The position numbers were made by a program, and so were the translations under genes. Under the pieces are notes generated by a model that saw only the letters and a list, made by a program, of their open reading frames with translations, ran no database searches and was not told where the DNA came from. A DNA stretch of 45,019 bases from Dehalococcoidia bacterium (lineage in GTDB: Bacteria; Chloroflexota; Dehalococcoidia; UBA6926), in contig VXMO01000049.1 of NCBI GenBank assembly GCA_009841045.1, positions 1 through 45,019 on the forward strand. Direction: 5' to 3'. Below are positions 14,181-23,534 of the stretch, piece after piece. Numbering within the stretch: position 1 is the stretch's first letter; every line of letters begins with the position of its first letter.

Positions 14181-15314
14181 TTAGCCTGCTACCTTGGCGC
14201 AAACTGCGTAGACGGTGAGTGTCCAGTTGCCAGAGACATCATTTATCTCTGTGGCGCTTGCTTCCCATCCTGTGGGAACTCCGCCAACCACGCCCACCGG
14301 GCGGGATTCCGTTACGGCTACGCCTCCGCTGGAGGAGTCTACTTCCGCGCCACCCGAGATGGCAGAGAAGCCTGCGCCCACCGACGAGCAAAGCACGGAT
14401 TGAGTCTTATCGTCATCGCTGTTCGACGAGCTTTGCGATCTCGCGATTCGAAGGTCGGCTACTCCCGGGTCACCCTGTTCACCCTGAGGACCGTGCGGGC
14501 CTGCCGTACCTGTCGCTCCCGTGGCTCCGCGTTGTCCTGCCTCACCTTGCGGTCCTCGCTGACCTTCCGGTCCCTGGGGTCCGATAGGTCCTTCCGGTCC
14601 GGGAGGTCCTTCAGGACCCGGTTGCCCTTGATCGCCCTGCTGACCTCGTGGTCCCTCAGGTCCGGTCGGGCCTTCCGCCCCTTGCGGGCCCTGCGGTCCC
14701 TCAGGTCCGGTTACTCCCGGCAGTCCTTGTGGACCCCTGTCACCCTGGATGCCTTGCGGGCCTTGTGGGCCTGCCTCACCCTGTGCGCCGCGAGGGCCCA
14801 CGGGTCCCTGAGATCCAGCCGGTCCCGGGTCACCCTTCGGACCTTCCGGTCCGCCTTCAGGACCGCGCGGTCCCTGAGGTCCTTGAGGTCCTTGCGGTCC
14901 TACGGGCCCTACAGGTCCTACGTTACCTTGAGGTCCGACGTTGCCTTGAGGTCCGACGTCGCCTTGAGGTCCGACGTCACCCTGAGGTCCAATCGGCCCT
15001 GTCGGGCCGGTGGCGCCACGAGGTCCTTGAGGACCACCGGGATCGCCCTGTGGGCCTGCCGGTCCTGTCGCTCCTGCCGGGCCTGCCACGCCCTGAGGTC
15101 CTGCCGGCCCTGCCTCGCCCTGGGGTCCTTGAGGTCCTGTTGCCCCTGGCGCTCCTGCCGGTCCGGGATCGCCTTGCGGTCCCTGAGCCCCTGTAGCACC
15201 TTCACATGCAGCTGCAAGCATCATGACTATCGCAAAGGCCGAGATAGCCGCAATCGCCGCCAAGCTACGCGCAGGCACAATCGAATTCACATACTTAGAC
15301 AAGGCTGGCATCAT
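14181..15314 (-). CDS. Collagen-like Gly-X-Y repeat lipoprotein
   Basis: A 377-residue exported protein. The N terminus has a hydrophobic signal ending MMLAAAC, with Cys37 as the likely lipidation site. About 245 residues of Gly-X-Y triplets follow, rich in GPQ, GPE, GPA and GDP, which should form a collagen-type triple helix at the cell surface. At least two single-residue phase breaks occur (GDPGGPQG and GPEGGPEG). The last 93 residues are non-collagenous with two cysteines and a [21 protein letters not shown] pattern, probably a trimerisation or adhesive head. I chose the ATG at 15314 because AAAGGA lies seven bases upstream and the signal peptide follows; the frame is open to 15380. A strong hairpin follows the stop. 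The antisense frame at 14400-15638 is a repeat shadow. Confidence 0.9.
   Translation of the reverse strand: MMPALSKYVNSIVPARSLAAIAAISAFAIVMMLAAACEGATGAQGPQGDPGPAGAPGATGPQGPQGEAGPAGPQGVAGPAGATGPAGPQGDPGGPQGPRGATGPTGPIGPQGDVGPQGDVGPQGNVGPQGNVGPVGPVGPQGPQGPQGPRGPEGGPEGPKGDPGPAGSQGPVGPRGAQGEAGPQGPQGIQGDRGPQGLPGVTGPEGPQGPQGAEGPTGPEGPRGQQGDQGQPGPEGPPGPEGPIGPQGPEGQRGPQGEAGQRGATGATGTAGPHGPQGEQGDPGVADLRIARSQSSSNSDDDKTQSVLCSSVGAGFSAISGGAEVDSSSGGVAVTESRPVGVVGGVPTGWEASATEINDVSGNWTLTVYAVCAKVAG
14921..14992. repeat. Four tandem 18-bp units inside the collagen-like gene
   Basis: Consecutive 18-base units (14921, 14939, 14957, 14975) encode [12 protein letters not shown] hexapeptides and differ at a few positions. 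They indicate recent slippage or unequal crossing-over within the triple-helix region. Confidence 0.85.
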
Positions 15315-15672
15315 ACCTATTCCTTTCACCTCACCCCAACGCTCTGTTTCAATCCTCAAGCGAATTACCACGAATGTCAAGGACTTCGCTCGACTATCTA
15401 TGACCTCGCCATAAAGGAGGCGGAATCACGCGGCGCATGGACTCGCGGCCCTGCCGATTTGCATCGCATCTTTGACCGCGCGCCCTGTTGCCGAAGGCGC
15501 TCCCATTCAGAATACCAGCAATCCCTTTTCCTTTACACCCCCGCAGGCCCCGGAAAATGTGCCCGTATCATCCAAATCGAACCAGCAAGCGAACCCGGCC
15601 AAGCGCTGCTTGCAGTGAACCTGCTCAGTGGGTCATGACGGGAATGTGGCTTCGAACGACAGCGCCCTGTCG
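15315..15672. other. Intergenic stretch between collagen-like and sterol-reductase genes
   Basis: This 358-base region holds a candidate promoter for the collagen-like gene (15352-15380) and, at 15656-15673, a 7-bp hairpin (ACGACAG/CTGTCGT) touching the stop codon of the minus-strand sterol-reductase gene. The hairpin has no T-run, so it is a weak terminator candidate. I see no convincing gene; the long plus-strand frame crossing it is the antisense shadow of the collagen repeats. Confidence 0.55.
15352..15380 (-). promoter_or_regulatory. Candidate promoter of the collagen-like gene
   Basis: The minus strand reads a consensus TTGACA (15380-15375), 17 bases, then GAGGAT (15357-15352), a poor -10. 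The implied transcript start lies about 30 bases before the AAAGGA/ATG start. The -35 is perfect and the -10 matches at only three positions. Confidence 0.45.
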
Positions 15673-16812
15673 TCAGTAGATTCCGGGCATGATGCGCCAT
15701 TTGACGCGGGACTTGTATTCGGCCCACTTCTCGGCGCCGTATTTCTCCTCGCAGTGCGTCTCGTCGCTGCGCTGACGCCACGTGAAGAATGACACGACGA
15801 AGACAAAGTATGCCCACGCCCAGGGGTTCAGGAAATGGCCGAATGAGAGGCCGACGGCAAAGGACAAGAATCCTTCGCCCATGTAGTTGAAGTGACGGGC
15901 GACGCCCCAGAGGCCCGTGTAGAGAATCTTGCGGTCGCCGGCCTCGATGTACTTCGGTTCGATGATGCCGAGGAACTTGCGGTCCGGCCACCTCTTAAAG
16001 GTGTATTTCTGGAGGTTGGCGCCGCGTCCGATGCTCCAGCCCAGGAGGAAGAGCGCGGTGGAGCCGATGAGCCAGACGTAGGTCCAGAAGTCGGAAAAGC
16101 CGGGATGCGGGTGGGCGGCCATGCCCCACAGCGGCAGGATGAAGACCCAGCCGTAGATGACAATGCCGCCCCAGAACATCTTGAATCCCATGCGTTCATA
16201 GATCAGGTCGTAGGTGTAGAGCTGAACGCGCTCCCAGATGAAGTAGTCGAACACGTAGAACGTGAAGAAAGCTGCATAGAGGAAAACGCCGGGGTTGAAG
16301 TCGCTTCCGAATTGGTCGTAGTGCCACGCCGCTCCAGACATGGCGTTGAGGGACAGCATGGTGCCGCCGACGACATAGAAATACATCTTGATGTCGACGC
16401 GTTCTCCAAAGAGGGATATCTCCTGCGCCCGTCCTTCCCATAAGGCGAGCAACGGGTTCTTGATGTCTCCTTGCGGCTGGCTGTAGACCGCAGCGATGGA
16501 CATGATCAGAGTGAAGACCGTGCCACCCGCGATGGCGTACAGGGATGACCGATAGAACCAGTCACGCGGCATGCCGGTGATTTCCGTCGCCCAGATGGCG
16601 ACCGCAAGAAGGAAGACAAGGATGCCGTTCAGTCGGTAGTTGCGCGGTTGTCCGGTATCCGGGTTGATGACGTACCCGGGGACTTTTCTGCCGGGCAGGA
16701 TGAACTGGGCTACTAGAAAGGCGGCGAAGATAGCGAGGGGCGTGAAGAACCCCGCAATCGCCTCGGCGCCCGAAAGCTCGAAGAGGTGCTCGATACCAAG
16801 CCATTCAATCAT
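15673..16812 (-). CDS. ERG4/ERG24-family sterol reductase-like membrane protein
   Basis: A 379-residue polytopic membrane protein (about nine hydrophobic segments) of the family that includes eukaryotic delta-14 sterol reductase, 7-dehydrocholesterol reductase and lamin-B-receptor domains. The diagnostic C-terminal half is clear: the NADPH-site region GLWGVARHFNYMGE (about 295-308), then DETHCEEKYGAEKWAEY and the terminal WRIMPGIY. Such enzymes reduce ring or side-chain double bonds of sterols and related polycyclic lipids. Bacterial examples are sparse. The window also carries squalene-forming hpnCDE genes, so a sterol or modified triterpenoid substrate is possible, but no cyclase or epoxidase is present here. 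The ATG at 16812 follows GAGAGGGG. The Gly-Leu-Trp and His residues of the motif are intact. Confidence 0.85.
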   Translation of the reverse strand: MIEWLGIEHLFELSGAEAIAGFFTPLAIFAAFLVAQFILPGRKVPGYVINPDTGQPRNYRLNGILVFLLAVAIWATEITGMPRDWFYRSSLYAIAGGTVFTLIMSIAAVYSQPQGDIKNPLLALWEGRAQEISLFGERVDIKMYFYVVGGTMLSLNAMSGAAWHYDQFGSDFNPGVFLYAAFFTFYVFDYFIWERVQLYTYDLIYERMGFKMFWGGIVIYGWVFILPLWGMAAHPHPGFSDFWTYVWLIGSTALFLLGWSIGRGANLQKYTFKRWPDRKFLGIIEPKYIEAGDRKILYTGLWGVARHFNYMGEGFLSFAVGLSFGHFLNPWAWAYFVFVVSFFTWRQRSDETHCEEKYGAEKWAEYKSRVKWRIMPGIY

Positions 16813-16930
16813 GACGGAAGACCCCTCTCTCCGATGACAAGGTCATTATTGATGCGGGAATCCGACTAATTCAAGGACGCGCATGAGCCAGCAAATCCAC
16901 AGAGTGAACAATGCGTGTCCTGAGAGCACG

Positions 16931-16936
16931 TATACT
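16931..16936 (+). promoter_or_regulatory. Candidate -10 box (TATACT) of the transglutaminase operon
   Basis: TATACT lies 31 bases before the short upstream frame and 98 bases before the giant transglutaminase gene, in the gap between two divergent transcripts. No convincing -35 is seen at the right distance. It is the best promoter signal for the five-gene operon that follows. Confidence 0.4.
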
Positions 16937-16966
16937 TTCCCAAAGTAACCGGGGAGGATGCGCCCC

Positions 16967-17029
16967 GTGGCAGAGCCGTCTGAATCAAACGGCAAACGCC
17001 AGCGGGCGCAGAGGCAGCGAGAACGCTAG
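16967..17029 (+). CDS. Possible 20-residue leader ORF coupled to the giant transglutaminase gene
   Basis: A GTG at 16967 has GGGGAGG about nine bases upstream and starts a 20-codon frame encoding a very basic, Gln/Arg-rich peptide ending QRQRER. Its stop TAG overlaps the GTG start of the next gene as TAGTG. The giant gene itself has only a weak ribosome site, so translational coupling through this frame would make sense. Alternatively, one missed base could fuse it to the giant protein as a cytoplasmic N-terminal tail. Confidence 0.4.
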   Translation: MAEPSESNGKRQRAQRQRER

Positions 17030-20000
17030 TGCATCTGTCACCAACGAGGCTGCGTGTATTGCGCAGCATTGGTTTGCTGCTCTTGCTGGCAGCGTCCATC
17101 GCCGGTTTCATGATGCTCATCGACCTGCTCGCGGATACAACGCCGCAGGACGCGCGCGACCTGCTCGCTGAGGCTGACTCCGACGCGGATGTCATAAGCC
17201 TGCCCAGCTCCGGTTCACTCTTCGCCGTCGGTCTTGCAACGATGGCAATCATCATCGCTCTCGCCGTTGTGGCCGCGCCTTCAAATTGGCGTCGCTCGCA
17301 GACCGGACTCCCCCGACCCCGCTGGGTCTCACTGGGTATTGCGGGGAGTGTTGCTCTCATGATCGCGGCGGTTGGGTTGTTCCTGGCTTTCGCCGACGCG
17401 TCGCCGCTGTTTCAGCAGCAGACCGGCGCAGAGGGCGCGGGCCATGAGGTCAAGACCAATTGGGTAGCGCCGGCCGGCGTCGCCCTGCTGGCCGCTTTCT
17501 TCTTCACCGTCATCCTGATTGGGTTCCTCAGGCCACGACTGATTCTGCCTGTTCTCGCAATCTGGCTTGCCGCAAGCCTTTTCTTCGGTTTCTTTAGTTC
17601 CAGCGCTATCGCCGGTCTGAACCTGTTCGATCCCCCGGTGAGCATCAAAGCGCCGGACGCCTTCGCCGACGAGGTTGCCAGGCACCGGACGGTCGTGATT
17701 CCACCGGGTACCGAAGACGAGGGCATTCCGGGGCCGGGTGACCTTGACGACCCTCGCGGTGACGGGGCTCAGGAAGACTTCGTTGACGGAGCGCCCGGAG
17801 GCGTCGGTGGAGTCGGCGAGAACGCCCCGGGAGAAGTTTCGGAAGAGGCGCTCATTGCGCGGCTGAACGACGCGCCGGACCCGGCTGACCGTGCGGACGC
17901 TGCGGAGAAGTTGGCCGAATACGGCTCGGATGACGCGCTGCAAGCTCTCGCGCAGGCCGGGCTTTACGACCCATCCGGGTTCGTGCGCGATGAGGCAATT
18001 GGCGCTATTGGGGAATGGGACTTTGAGACGCTTGTCGAGATTTTGCAGGAGCACCCGGAGGCGACTGTCCGGCGCGCCGCAGCGGCCGCCCTTGGACGAC
18101 TGGACGATTCCCGGGCCGTGGAGCCGCTCGCCACTGCCCTGCTGACGGACGAGGACGCCGAGGTTCGGCAGGAATCCGCCAAAGCCCTCCGCCGACTGAG
18201 GGACGTTGAGGCTGTGAGCCCACTTATACAAGCCCTCTTGCAGGACGACGTTTCATCCGTGAGGGCCGAGGCGGCGGGGGCGCTCGGCGCATTGGGGGAT
18301 GATCGTGCCGTGCGGGCATTGCTCGGAACGCTGCAGGATGATGCTTCAGCACTGGCGCGGGAGGCGGGAGCAAAAGCGTTGGGGCGAATACGCGGCTCCA
18401 CTCCACTGGCCGAACTTGACGCTGCCCGGGTGGATGACCTGTCGGCGGACGTGCGATTGGAGGCCAGCGTGGCCCTGCGAACCTACAGGGTCGATGAGTT
18501 GATTGACGCGCTTCATAACGCACCGGCAGCTGACGACCGCGCCGTCGCCGCACGGCTTCTCGGCGAACGGAAGCCCCGTGCCGCGATACCGGAACTCATC
18601 CTCGCCCTCAGTGATCCTGAGGAAATCGTCCGCGAGGCGGCGCGTGAAGCCCTGGGAGAGTTCGGCGAGCTAACTCCTCTCGAAAACGGCGCAAGCGTAC
18701 TTAGTTTGCCTGGAGGAGCAATCGGCCTTGTTCCCGGCACAACCGCCCGCCGCGCGGAGAACCTGCCGCAGCCCGAAACCGCCCTGTTTGTTGTTGAGGG
18801 CGCGGCAAACACCACTTTCCTTCGCACAAGCGTGGGTGAAGTCTTTGACGGCGCGGACTGGTATCGGCAGCGGTCACTCACAGAGTTCTATGGTGAACTT
18901 GAGCGAATCAACAGCGACGAACTGCCCGGCGCGCCTTTCTCACACCTGGAAGGATTTGACAGGGAAACCATACGCATGACCCCGGAAGAAGCCCTTGGGC
19001 TGTTCCCTGTCGGCCTCCTGCCCGTTCCTCTCTTCCTGGAAACAATCTCTGCAGACGGCGCCTTTGAACTTGTCGCCAACACGTTTATCTCGTACGAAGA
19101 CAGGCGTCTATTGGAGACTGCGTCCAGTATTCCCGTCTACTCAGGCCGTGAACTCGCTAACACGGCGACAATCAATGACGAAGCACTGGTGTTGCCTGAC
19201 ACGACTGAGCGAGTGCGCCAACTCGCCCATCAGATAACAGCCGGATACGATTCCCCTTATCGGAAGGCGCAGGCCATACGGCATTACCTCACGCAGAACT
19301 ACGAATATGGGCTGAAGGACTCGTCTGAAGCTGACGTTCCGGAGGGTCATGACCTCGTCGATTGGTTCCTCTTTGAGAGCCGCATCGGAACCTGCGGCAC
19401 GTTCAGCAGCGCATTTGCTATCCTTGCCCGCTCCGTGGGTCTGCCCGCCCGGGTAGTCTCCGGATGGCTGATCGTTCCAACCGAAGACCGCCAGGTGGTG
19501 TACGCGGACCAGGCACACCAGATTGCGGAAATCCTGTTTGAGGGCTACGGGTGGGTGCCGTTCGAAGCCACCCCCGGTGGCGGGCCCGCCTCTCGCGCCG
19601 AAAACAACTTCCAGGAAGACCAGCTCTGGGAAAGCGACGTCCAGGAAGACCTTCAAGAATTAGTCGAAGACCTGTCCAGCGACGATGCCAATGACGTGCG
19701 GAATGCTCAGCGGGCCCTGGAGCAACGCGGCGCGACAGTGACGCGAACCGAGACCGGCGGCAGCGTTGTCCAACAGCGTGGGCAGAATGTGGCATTCCCT
19801 CCCAGCACGACAACCCAGCAGGCGACAAGGATCCCACGGGTCGGGGTATTCACGGTGACCGGCGCGGAATACACAGACCATCTCATCACCGCCACGGGGG
19901 ACGTCTACGAGAACGGCATCTGGCGGCAGCTGGATCCCGTCCTTCTCGAATACCCGTCGAAAGATCCAATCCCCGAAGTCGTGCTCGACGCCATCGATCT

Positions 20001-23000
20001 TGGAGGCGAGCCGTGGGACAGTTTGGGTGGGAACCGGCTCAATCCCTATCTGCTAGCCCCCGACTTTGACGATTTTGAAAGGGTGCGACTGGACCGCATA
20101 CGGATAGCCCCCCTCACCGAGGACGGAAGAATCCCCGCCGGCGTGATACCCGTTTCGCGCCATCTGAACTTCATGGAGCGTGAAGGCGTTTACGCGCCGT
20201 TTAGCGGCGTCTTCTCAATGAACGAGCCTGCGCCGGGCTACCAGTGGTGGTCCATCATTCCGGTCCACTCACGACAGGATCTCCAAAGCGCGGACGTCAT
20301 ACTTGATTCGACCTACACCGAGTTGCCTTCAGACCTACCCGGCAGGATTCGGCGGCTGGCCAGAGAGATTACTGACGGGTGGGGGACTCCATATTTGAAG
20401 GCAAAGGCGCTCGAGACATACCTTAAAACACGGTACACGTATCGATTTGCCGATAATTCAACGACTCCCCCTCCGCCGGGCCATGACCCGGTTGACTGGT
20501 TCCTGTTTGAAAGCCGCGAGGGGACATGCGGACAATTCAGCAGCGCGTTCACCGTCCTCGCTCGCTCAATCGGTCTTCCTGCCAGAGTGGCTTCCGGCTG
20601 GGTCTTCAGTCCAAGCGATGAGACCCAGGTTGTCTATGCGAATCAGGCGCACCAGTGGGCTGAAATCGCATTCGAGGGAATTGGTTGGGTCACATTCGAG
20701 CCAACCGCGCCCGGCAGCGCGCGGACACGTCTTGGCCTATCCGATCCGGAGTTTTTCATCCTTGGAGAGCGGACACTTGGACCCCAAATCTCCCCCACAG
20801 TCACGAACATCACGTCGTGGCCGCGGGAAATCGAACGCGGCAGGCCATTCATCGTCGGTGGCACCGTGCGAACCGTCGGCGGCGCTGTTGTCAGCGGAAT
20901 GGACATCGAGATCTTCGTCAATGAGACCAAGGAGAACGGGGGACTCAGAGTCGGTTCCGGGACGGTCAGGAACGGTCGTTACAGCATTGAACTTGAGCTT
21001 CCACCGTCCATGGAGCGCGGCAGATACCAGCTCATCGCGCACGCAATCGGCAATGACGACTACTACGAATCATGGAGCGACCCGGATATTGCCGTGTTCT
21101 CAAAGAGTGGTCTTGTGTTTTCCGGGCCTCAAGAAGTGAACGTTGGGACGGAGGCCGTTTTCCGCGGACAGGTGACGGAGGATACGGGCAGGGGCGTGCC
21201 GGGAATACCGGTGTCCGTCATCATTGACGGCCGCGCTTTCCCGCAGCGTACGACGGGCGAGGACGGCAGTTTCAGCTTCTCCAACACGTTCCTTCTGCCG
21301 GGCAGGCACTGGGCCGAGGTGCGATTCGCCGACACGGATTACCTTCGCGCCAACTCTGCCCGCCTCAATCTGCAAGCGTACATGCCCACTACCCTCACGT
21401 TGAACGCTCCCGTGCAGGCACGGGTGGATGAGCCGTTCACCGTCTCCGGCACGCTAATCGATTGGCGTCAAACGCCGCTCAACGGCAGACAGGTGACGAT
21501 TAACGTCGGCGAGAATGAGAGCGCGACGGTTGTTGCGGGCGTGGACGGGTCCTTTACCCATCAGGTCACCCTGCCCTCCTCCGGCCAGGTCACCGTGACC
21601 GCAGCCTATGAGGGCACCGAGTTCATTCTTTCGTCATCAGCGTCGAGCAAGGTCATCGCTCGGGACGTGACCGTTCTGTCATTCGAGGGGCCGGGGCAGA
21701 TCCTGGCCGGTGAGGCGGGACTCTTCCGCGGCACGGTCACATCTCCCACCAATGACGAGCTTGAGCCATTGACGGTAGAAATCCTCAACGACGGCGAGGT
21801 GATAACGGCCATCCAGACGGGAGAGGACGGGACGTTCTCATACGACACCGGCAGCCTTGGCGAGACCGGGCCGCGAATGCTGACCGCGCGTGTGCCGGAG
21901 CAAGAGTTCCTGACATCAAGCGCCGCCACAATCGCCTTCTCAGTCGTACACCCCACCATCATCACCCTCGACGGTCCGCCAATCGCGATGACGGGCCAGC
22001 ACATCGAGTTTGTCGGGACGCTCAGGCGGGGCGACGGGCAGCCGATTGCCGATGCGTCCGTGCTACTGGACGATAACCCCGTCATCACGGCAGACGACGG
22101 CACGTTCAGCCATGTCGTCACGCTGCCCGGAACACTGGGCGGCGTGACCATCGAAGAGAGAATCGGCATTCAGTATGACTTTGAGGGAACGGATCATCTC
22201 GCGCCTGCGTCCGGGAGCCGCTCAATCATCGTTGGCGTACCCCGCATCACCGCCGAACGCATCGCTCCGGTCGCGCGCGGCGACGTTGCCCTGCTTCGCG
22301 GCACGGCATTCGCGGGCACGCGTCCGCTTCCGGGCACGGCTGTTTCCCTTACCGGCGGACAGTCCGACGAGACCGGCCCGGCCGGCCAATTCCTGTTCGA
22401 ATACCAGGTTCCGCCAAACACGCCGGTCGGCCCACTGCGGTTGACTGCCGAGTTGGACGGACTGGGCATTAATGCTCCCATTGAGCTGGACGTACGCTCC
22501 GCAACACATCTGGACGCAATGCCGCTGGATGACGTGCGGCCGGGCCGTGTGATAGACGTGCAAGTAGCGCTCTACAACGACACCGGCGCGGGAGTCAGCA
22601 GCGCAACCCTGCGAACAAGCACCGGCCTCGATCTGCTCACCGATGAGTTCGGCCACGCCCTATTCGAGTTGACCGTGCCGGAGTCCGAGTCACTTCTCGC
22701 CGTCCCCGTCACATTCACATTCGGCGGCGATGCCCGGCACATGCCTCTCAACCAATTCCTCGGCATCCCCGTAAGCCCACCATCCTTTAACTGGCTGTTG
22801 TGGGTCGTTCTCCCCGCATTGCTGATCCTTAGCGGAGCGGGTGGCTACGGCGCATATCGACTTCGCGCCGCCGGAGTTCCGCTTGATGCGCGGCGCTGGT
22901 CTGTAAGCGGAATACAAACGCCCATGAGGCCATCTGAAGCAGAAACCGAGGAACCGGAGGGCCTGTCGAGGCCGATCGCGACCGCGCTGGAGTTGCGCCT

Positions 23001-23529
23001 CAGTGGCCCGGGCGCGGAGACGGGGAACGTGTTCGGCCTCGATGAGGAGGTTGTCGTCACCGGCAGGCTGTTCACCGAGGACGGAGCGTCCGTTGCAGGC
23101 CGATCCGTCGAGTTGCGGGAGCCGCTTGGCGATATCGCCGTGTTTGATACGGACGCCTCCGGCGAGTTTCGCGTCGTTCTGCGAGCGGAGGAACGCGGCG
23201 AATTCTCACTGTCTGCACAGTTTGAGGGCGATCCCTCTCACATAGGCACGTCTGCCTCCATCTCTTACCGCGTTGTCGAGTTCCGCGAGGAGATGGTGCG
23301 CGTCTTTGGCGAGTTCACGGAATGGGCGGCACAGCTTGACATTGGAATAGCCGGGCAGTCGCCCCGCGAAACGGAGGCTCTCCTTGTTGCATCCGGCGCG
23401 CCGATTGACCAACGCGCGCTGGATGAACTGGTGACCCGGTTCGAGGAGGCCGACTACAGCGAACACGACATAGAGCGCCGCCACTATGAGGCCATATACA
23501 ACGCGTGGCGGACAATCGTCGGAGAGTAG
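17029..23529 (+). CDS. Giant membrane protein: HEAT repeats, two transglutaminase domains, Ig-like repeats, DUF4129-like tail
   Basis: A 2166-residue membrane protein related to TgpA-type transglutaminases but several times longer. Segments in order are: about five N-terminal transmembrane helices (10-32, 63-83, 102-124, 148-190); an acidic Gly-rich linker; PBS-type HEAT repeats (about 274-545); transglutaminase unit 1 with Cys789, His830 and Glu846; unit 2 with Cys1167, His1208 and Glu1224; six to eight Ig-like/Big-type beta repeats (about 1245-1915); a transmembrane helix (1921-1947); one more Ig-like domain; and a DUF4129-like C terminus (about 2084-2166). Both triads are intact with identical spacing (41 and 16), so both may be active cross-linking, amidase or protease domains on the outer face. 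Upstream, TAGTG overlap suggests coupling to a short frame. Downstream genes encode a polytopic protein, MoxR and DUF58. Natural substrate unknown. Confidence 0.88.
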   Translation: MHLSPTRLRVLRSIGLLLLLAASIAGFMMLIDLLADTTPQDARDLLAEADSDADVISLPSSGSLFAVGLATMAIIIALAVVAAPSNWRRSQTGLPRPRWVSLGIAGSVALMIAAVGLFLAFADASPLFQQQTGAEGAGHEVKTNWVAPAGVALLAAFFFTVILIGFLRPRLILPVLAIWLAASLFFGFFSSSAIAGLNLFDPPVSIKAPDAFADEVARHRTVVIPPGTEDEGIPGPGDLDDPRGDGAQEDFVDGAPGGVGGVGENAPGEVSEEALIARLNDAPDPADRADAAEKLAEYGSDDALQALAQAGLYDPSGFVRDEAIGAIGEWDFETLVEILQEHPEATVRRAAAAALGRLDDSRAVEPLATALLTDEDAEVRQESAKALRRLRDVEAVSPLIQALLQDDVSSVRAEAAGALGALGDDRAVRALLGTLQDDASALAREAGAKALGRIRGSTPLAELDAARVDDLSADVRLEASVALRTYRVDELIDALHNAPAADDRAVAARLLGERKPRAAIPELILALSDPEEIVREAAREALGEFGELTPLENGASVLSLPGGAIGLVPGTTARRAENLPQPETALFVVEGAANTTFLRTSVGEVFDGADWYRQRSLTEFYGELERINSDELPGAPFSHLEGFDRETIRMTPEEALGLFPVGLLPVPLFLETISADGAFELVANTFISYEDRRLLETASSIPVYSGRELANTATINDEALVLPDTTERVRQLAHQITAGYDSPYRKAQAIRHYLTQNYEYGLKDSSEADVPEGHDLVDWFLFESRIGTCGTFSSAFAILARSVGLPARVVSGWLIVPTEDRQVVYADQAHQIAEILFEGYGWVPFEATPGGGPASRAENNFQEDQLWESDVQEDLQELVEDLSSDDANDVRNAQRALEQRGATVTRTETGGSVVQQRGQNVAFPPSTTTQQATRIPRVGVFTVTGAEYTDHLITATGDVYENGIWRQLDPVLLEYPSKDPIPEVVLDAIDLGGEPWDSLGGNRLNPYLLAPDFDDFERVRLDRIRIAPLTEDGRIPAGVIPVSRHLNFMEREGVYAPFSGVFSMNEPAPGYQWWSIIPVHSRQDLQSADVILDSTYTELPSDLPGRIRRLAREITDGWGTPYLKAKALETYLKTRYTYRFADNSTTPPPPGHDPVDWFLFESREGTCGQFSSAFTVLARSIGLPARVASGWVFSPSDETQVVYANQAHQWAEIAFEGIGWVTFEPTAPGSARTRLGLSDPEFFILGERTLGPQISPTVTNITSWPREIERGRPFIVGGTVRTVGGAVVSGMDIEIFVNETKENGGLRVGSGTVRNGRYSIELELPPSMERGRYQLIAHAIGNDDYYESWSDPDIAVFSKSGLVFSGPQEVNVGTEAVFRGQVTEDTGRGVPGIPVSVIIDGRAFPQRTTGEDGSFSFSNTFLLPGRHWAEVRFADTDYLRANSARLNLQAYMPTTLTLNAPVQARVDEPFTVSGTLIDWRQTPLNGRQVTINVGENESATVVAGVDGSFTHQVTLPSSGQVTVTAAYEGTEFILSSSASSKVIARDVTVLSFEGPGQILAGEAGLFRGTVTSPTNDELEPLTVEILNDGEVITAIQTGEDGTFSYDTGSLGETGPRMLTARVPEQEFLTSSAATIAFSVVHPTIITLDGPPIAMTGQHIEFVGTLRRGDGQPIADASVLLDDNPVITADDGTFSHVVTLPGTLGGVTIEERIGIQYDFEGTDHLAPASGSRSIIVGVPRITAERIAPVARGDVALLRGTAFAGTRPLPGTAVSLTGGQSDETGPAGQFLFEYQVPPNTPVGPLRLTAELDGLGINAPIELDVRSATHLDAMPLDDVRPGRVIDVQVALYNDTGAGVSSATLRTSTGLDLLTDEFGHALFELTVPESESLLAVPVTFTFGGDARHMPLNQFLGIPVSPPSFNWLLWVVLPALLILSGAGGYGAYRLRAAGVPLDARRWSVSGIQTPMRPSEAETEEPEGLSRPIATALELRLSGPGAETGNVFGLDEEVVVTGRLFTEDGASVAGRSVELREPLGDIAVFDTDASGEFRVVLRAEERGEFSLSAQFEGDPSHIGTSASISYRVVEFREEMVRVFGEFTEWAAQLDIGIAGQSPRETEALLVASGAPIDQRALDELVTRFEEADYSEHDIERRHYEAIYNAWRTIVGE

Positions 23530-23534
23530 ATTTC

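Noticed and set aside
13816-14184. 122-residue plus-strand frame before the collagen-like gene
   Set aside because: Arg, His and Trp-rich text, it crosses the terminator hairpin, and it has no ribosome site.
14500-15200. Repetitive DNA resembling a CRISPR or satellite array
   Set aside because: The periodicity is 9 or 18 bases and follows the Gly-X-Y codons; there are no spacers of constant length.
14400-15638. 412-residue plus-strand frame rich in Arg, Ser and Leu
   Set aside because: It is the antisense shadow of the Gly-X-Y repeats; its repetitive RSLRS text has no independent protein character.
17329-18231. 300-residue minus-strand frame
   Set aside because: Antisense to the membrane and HEAT part of the giant transglutaminase protein.
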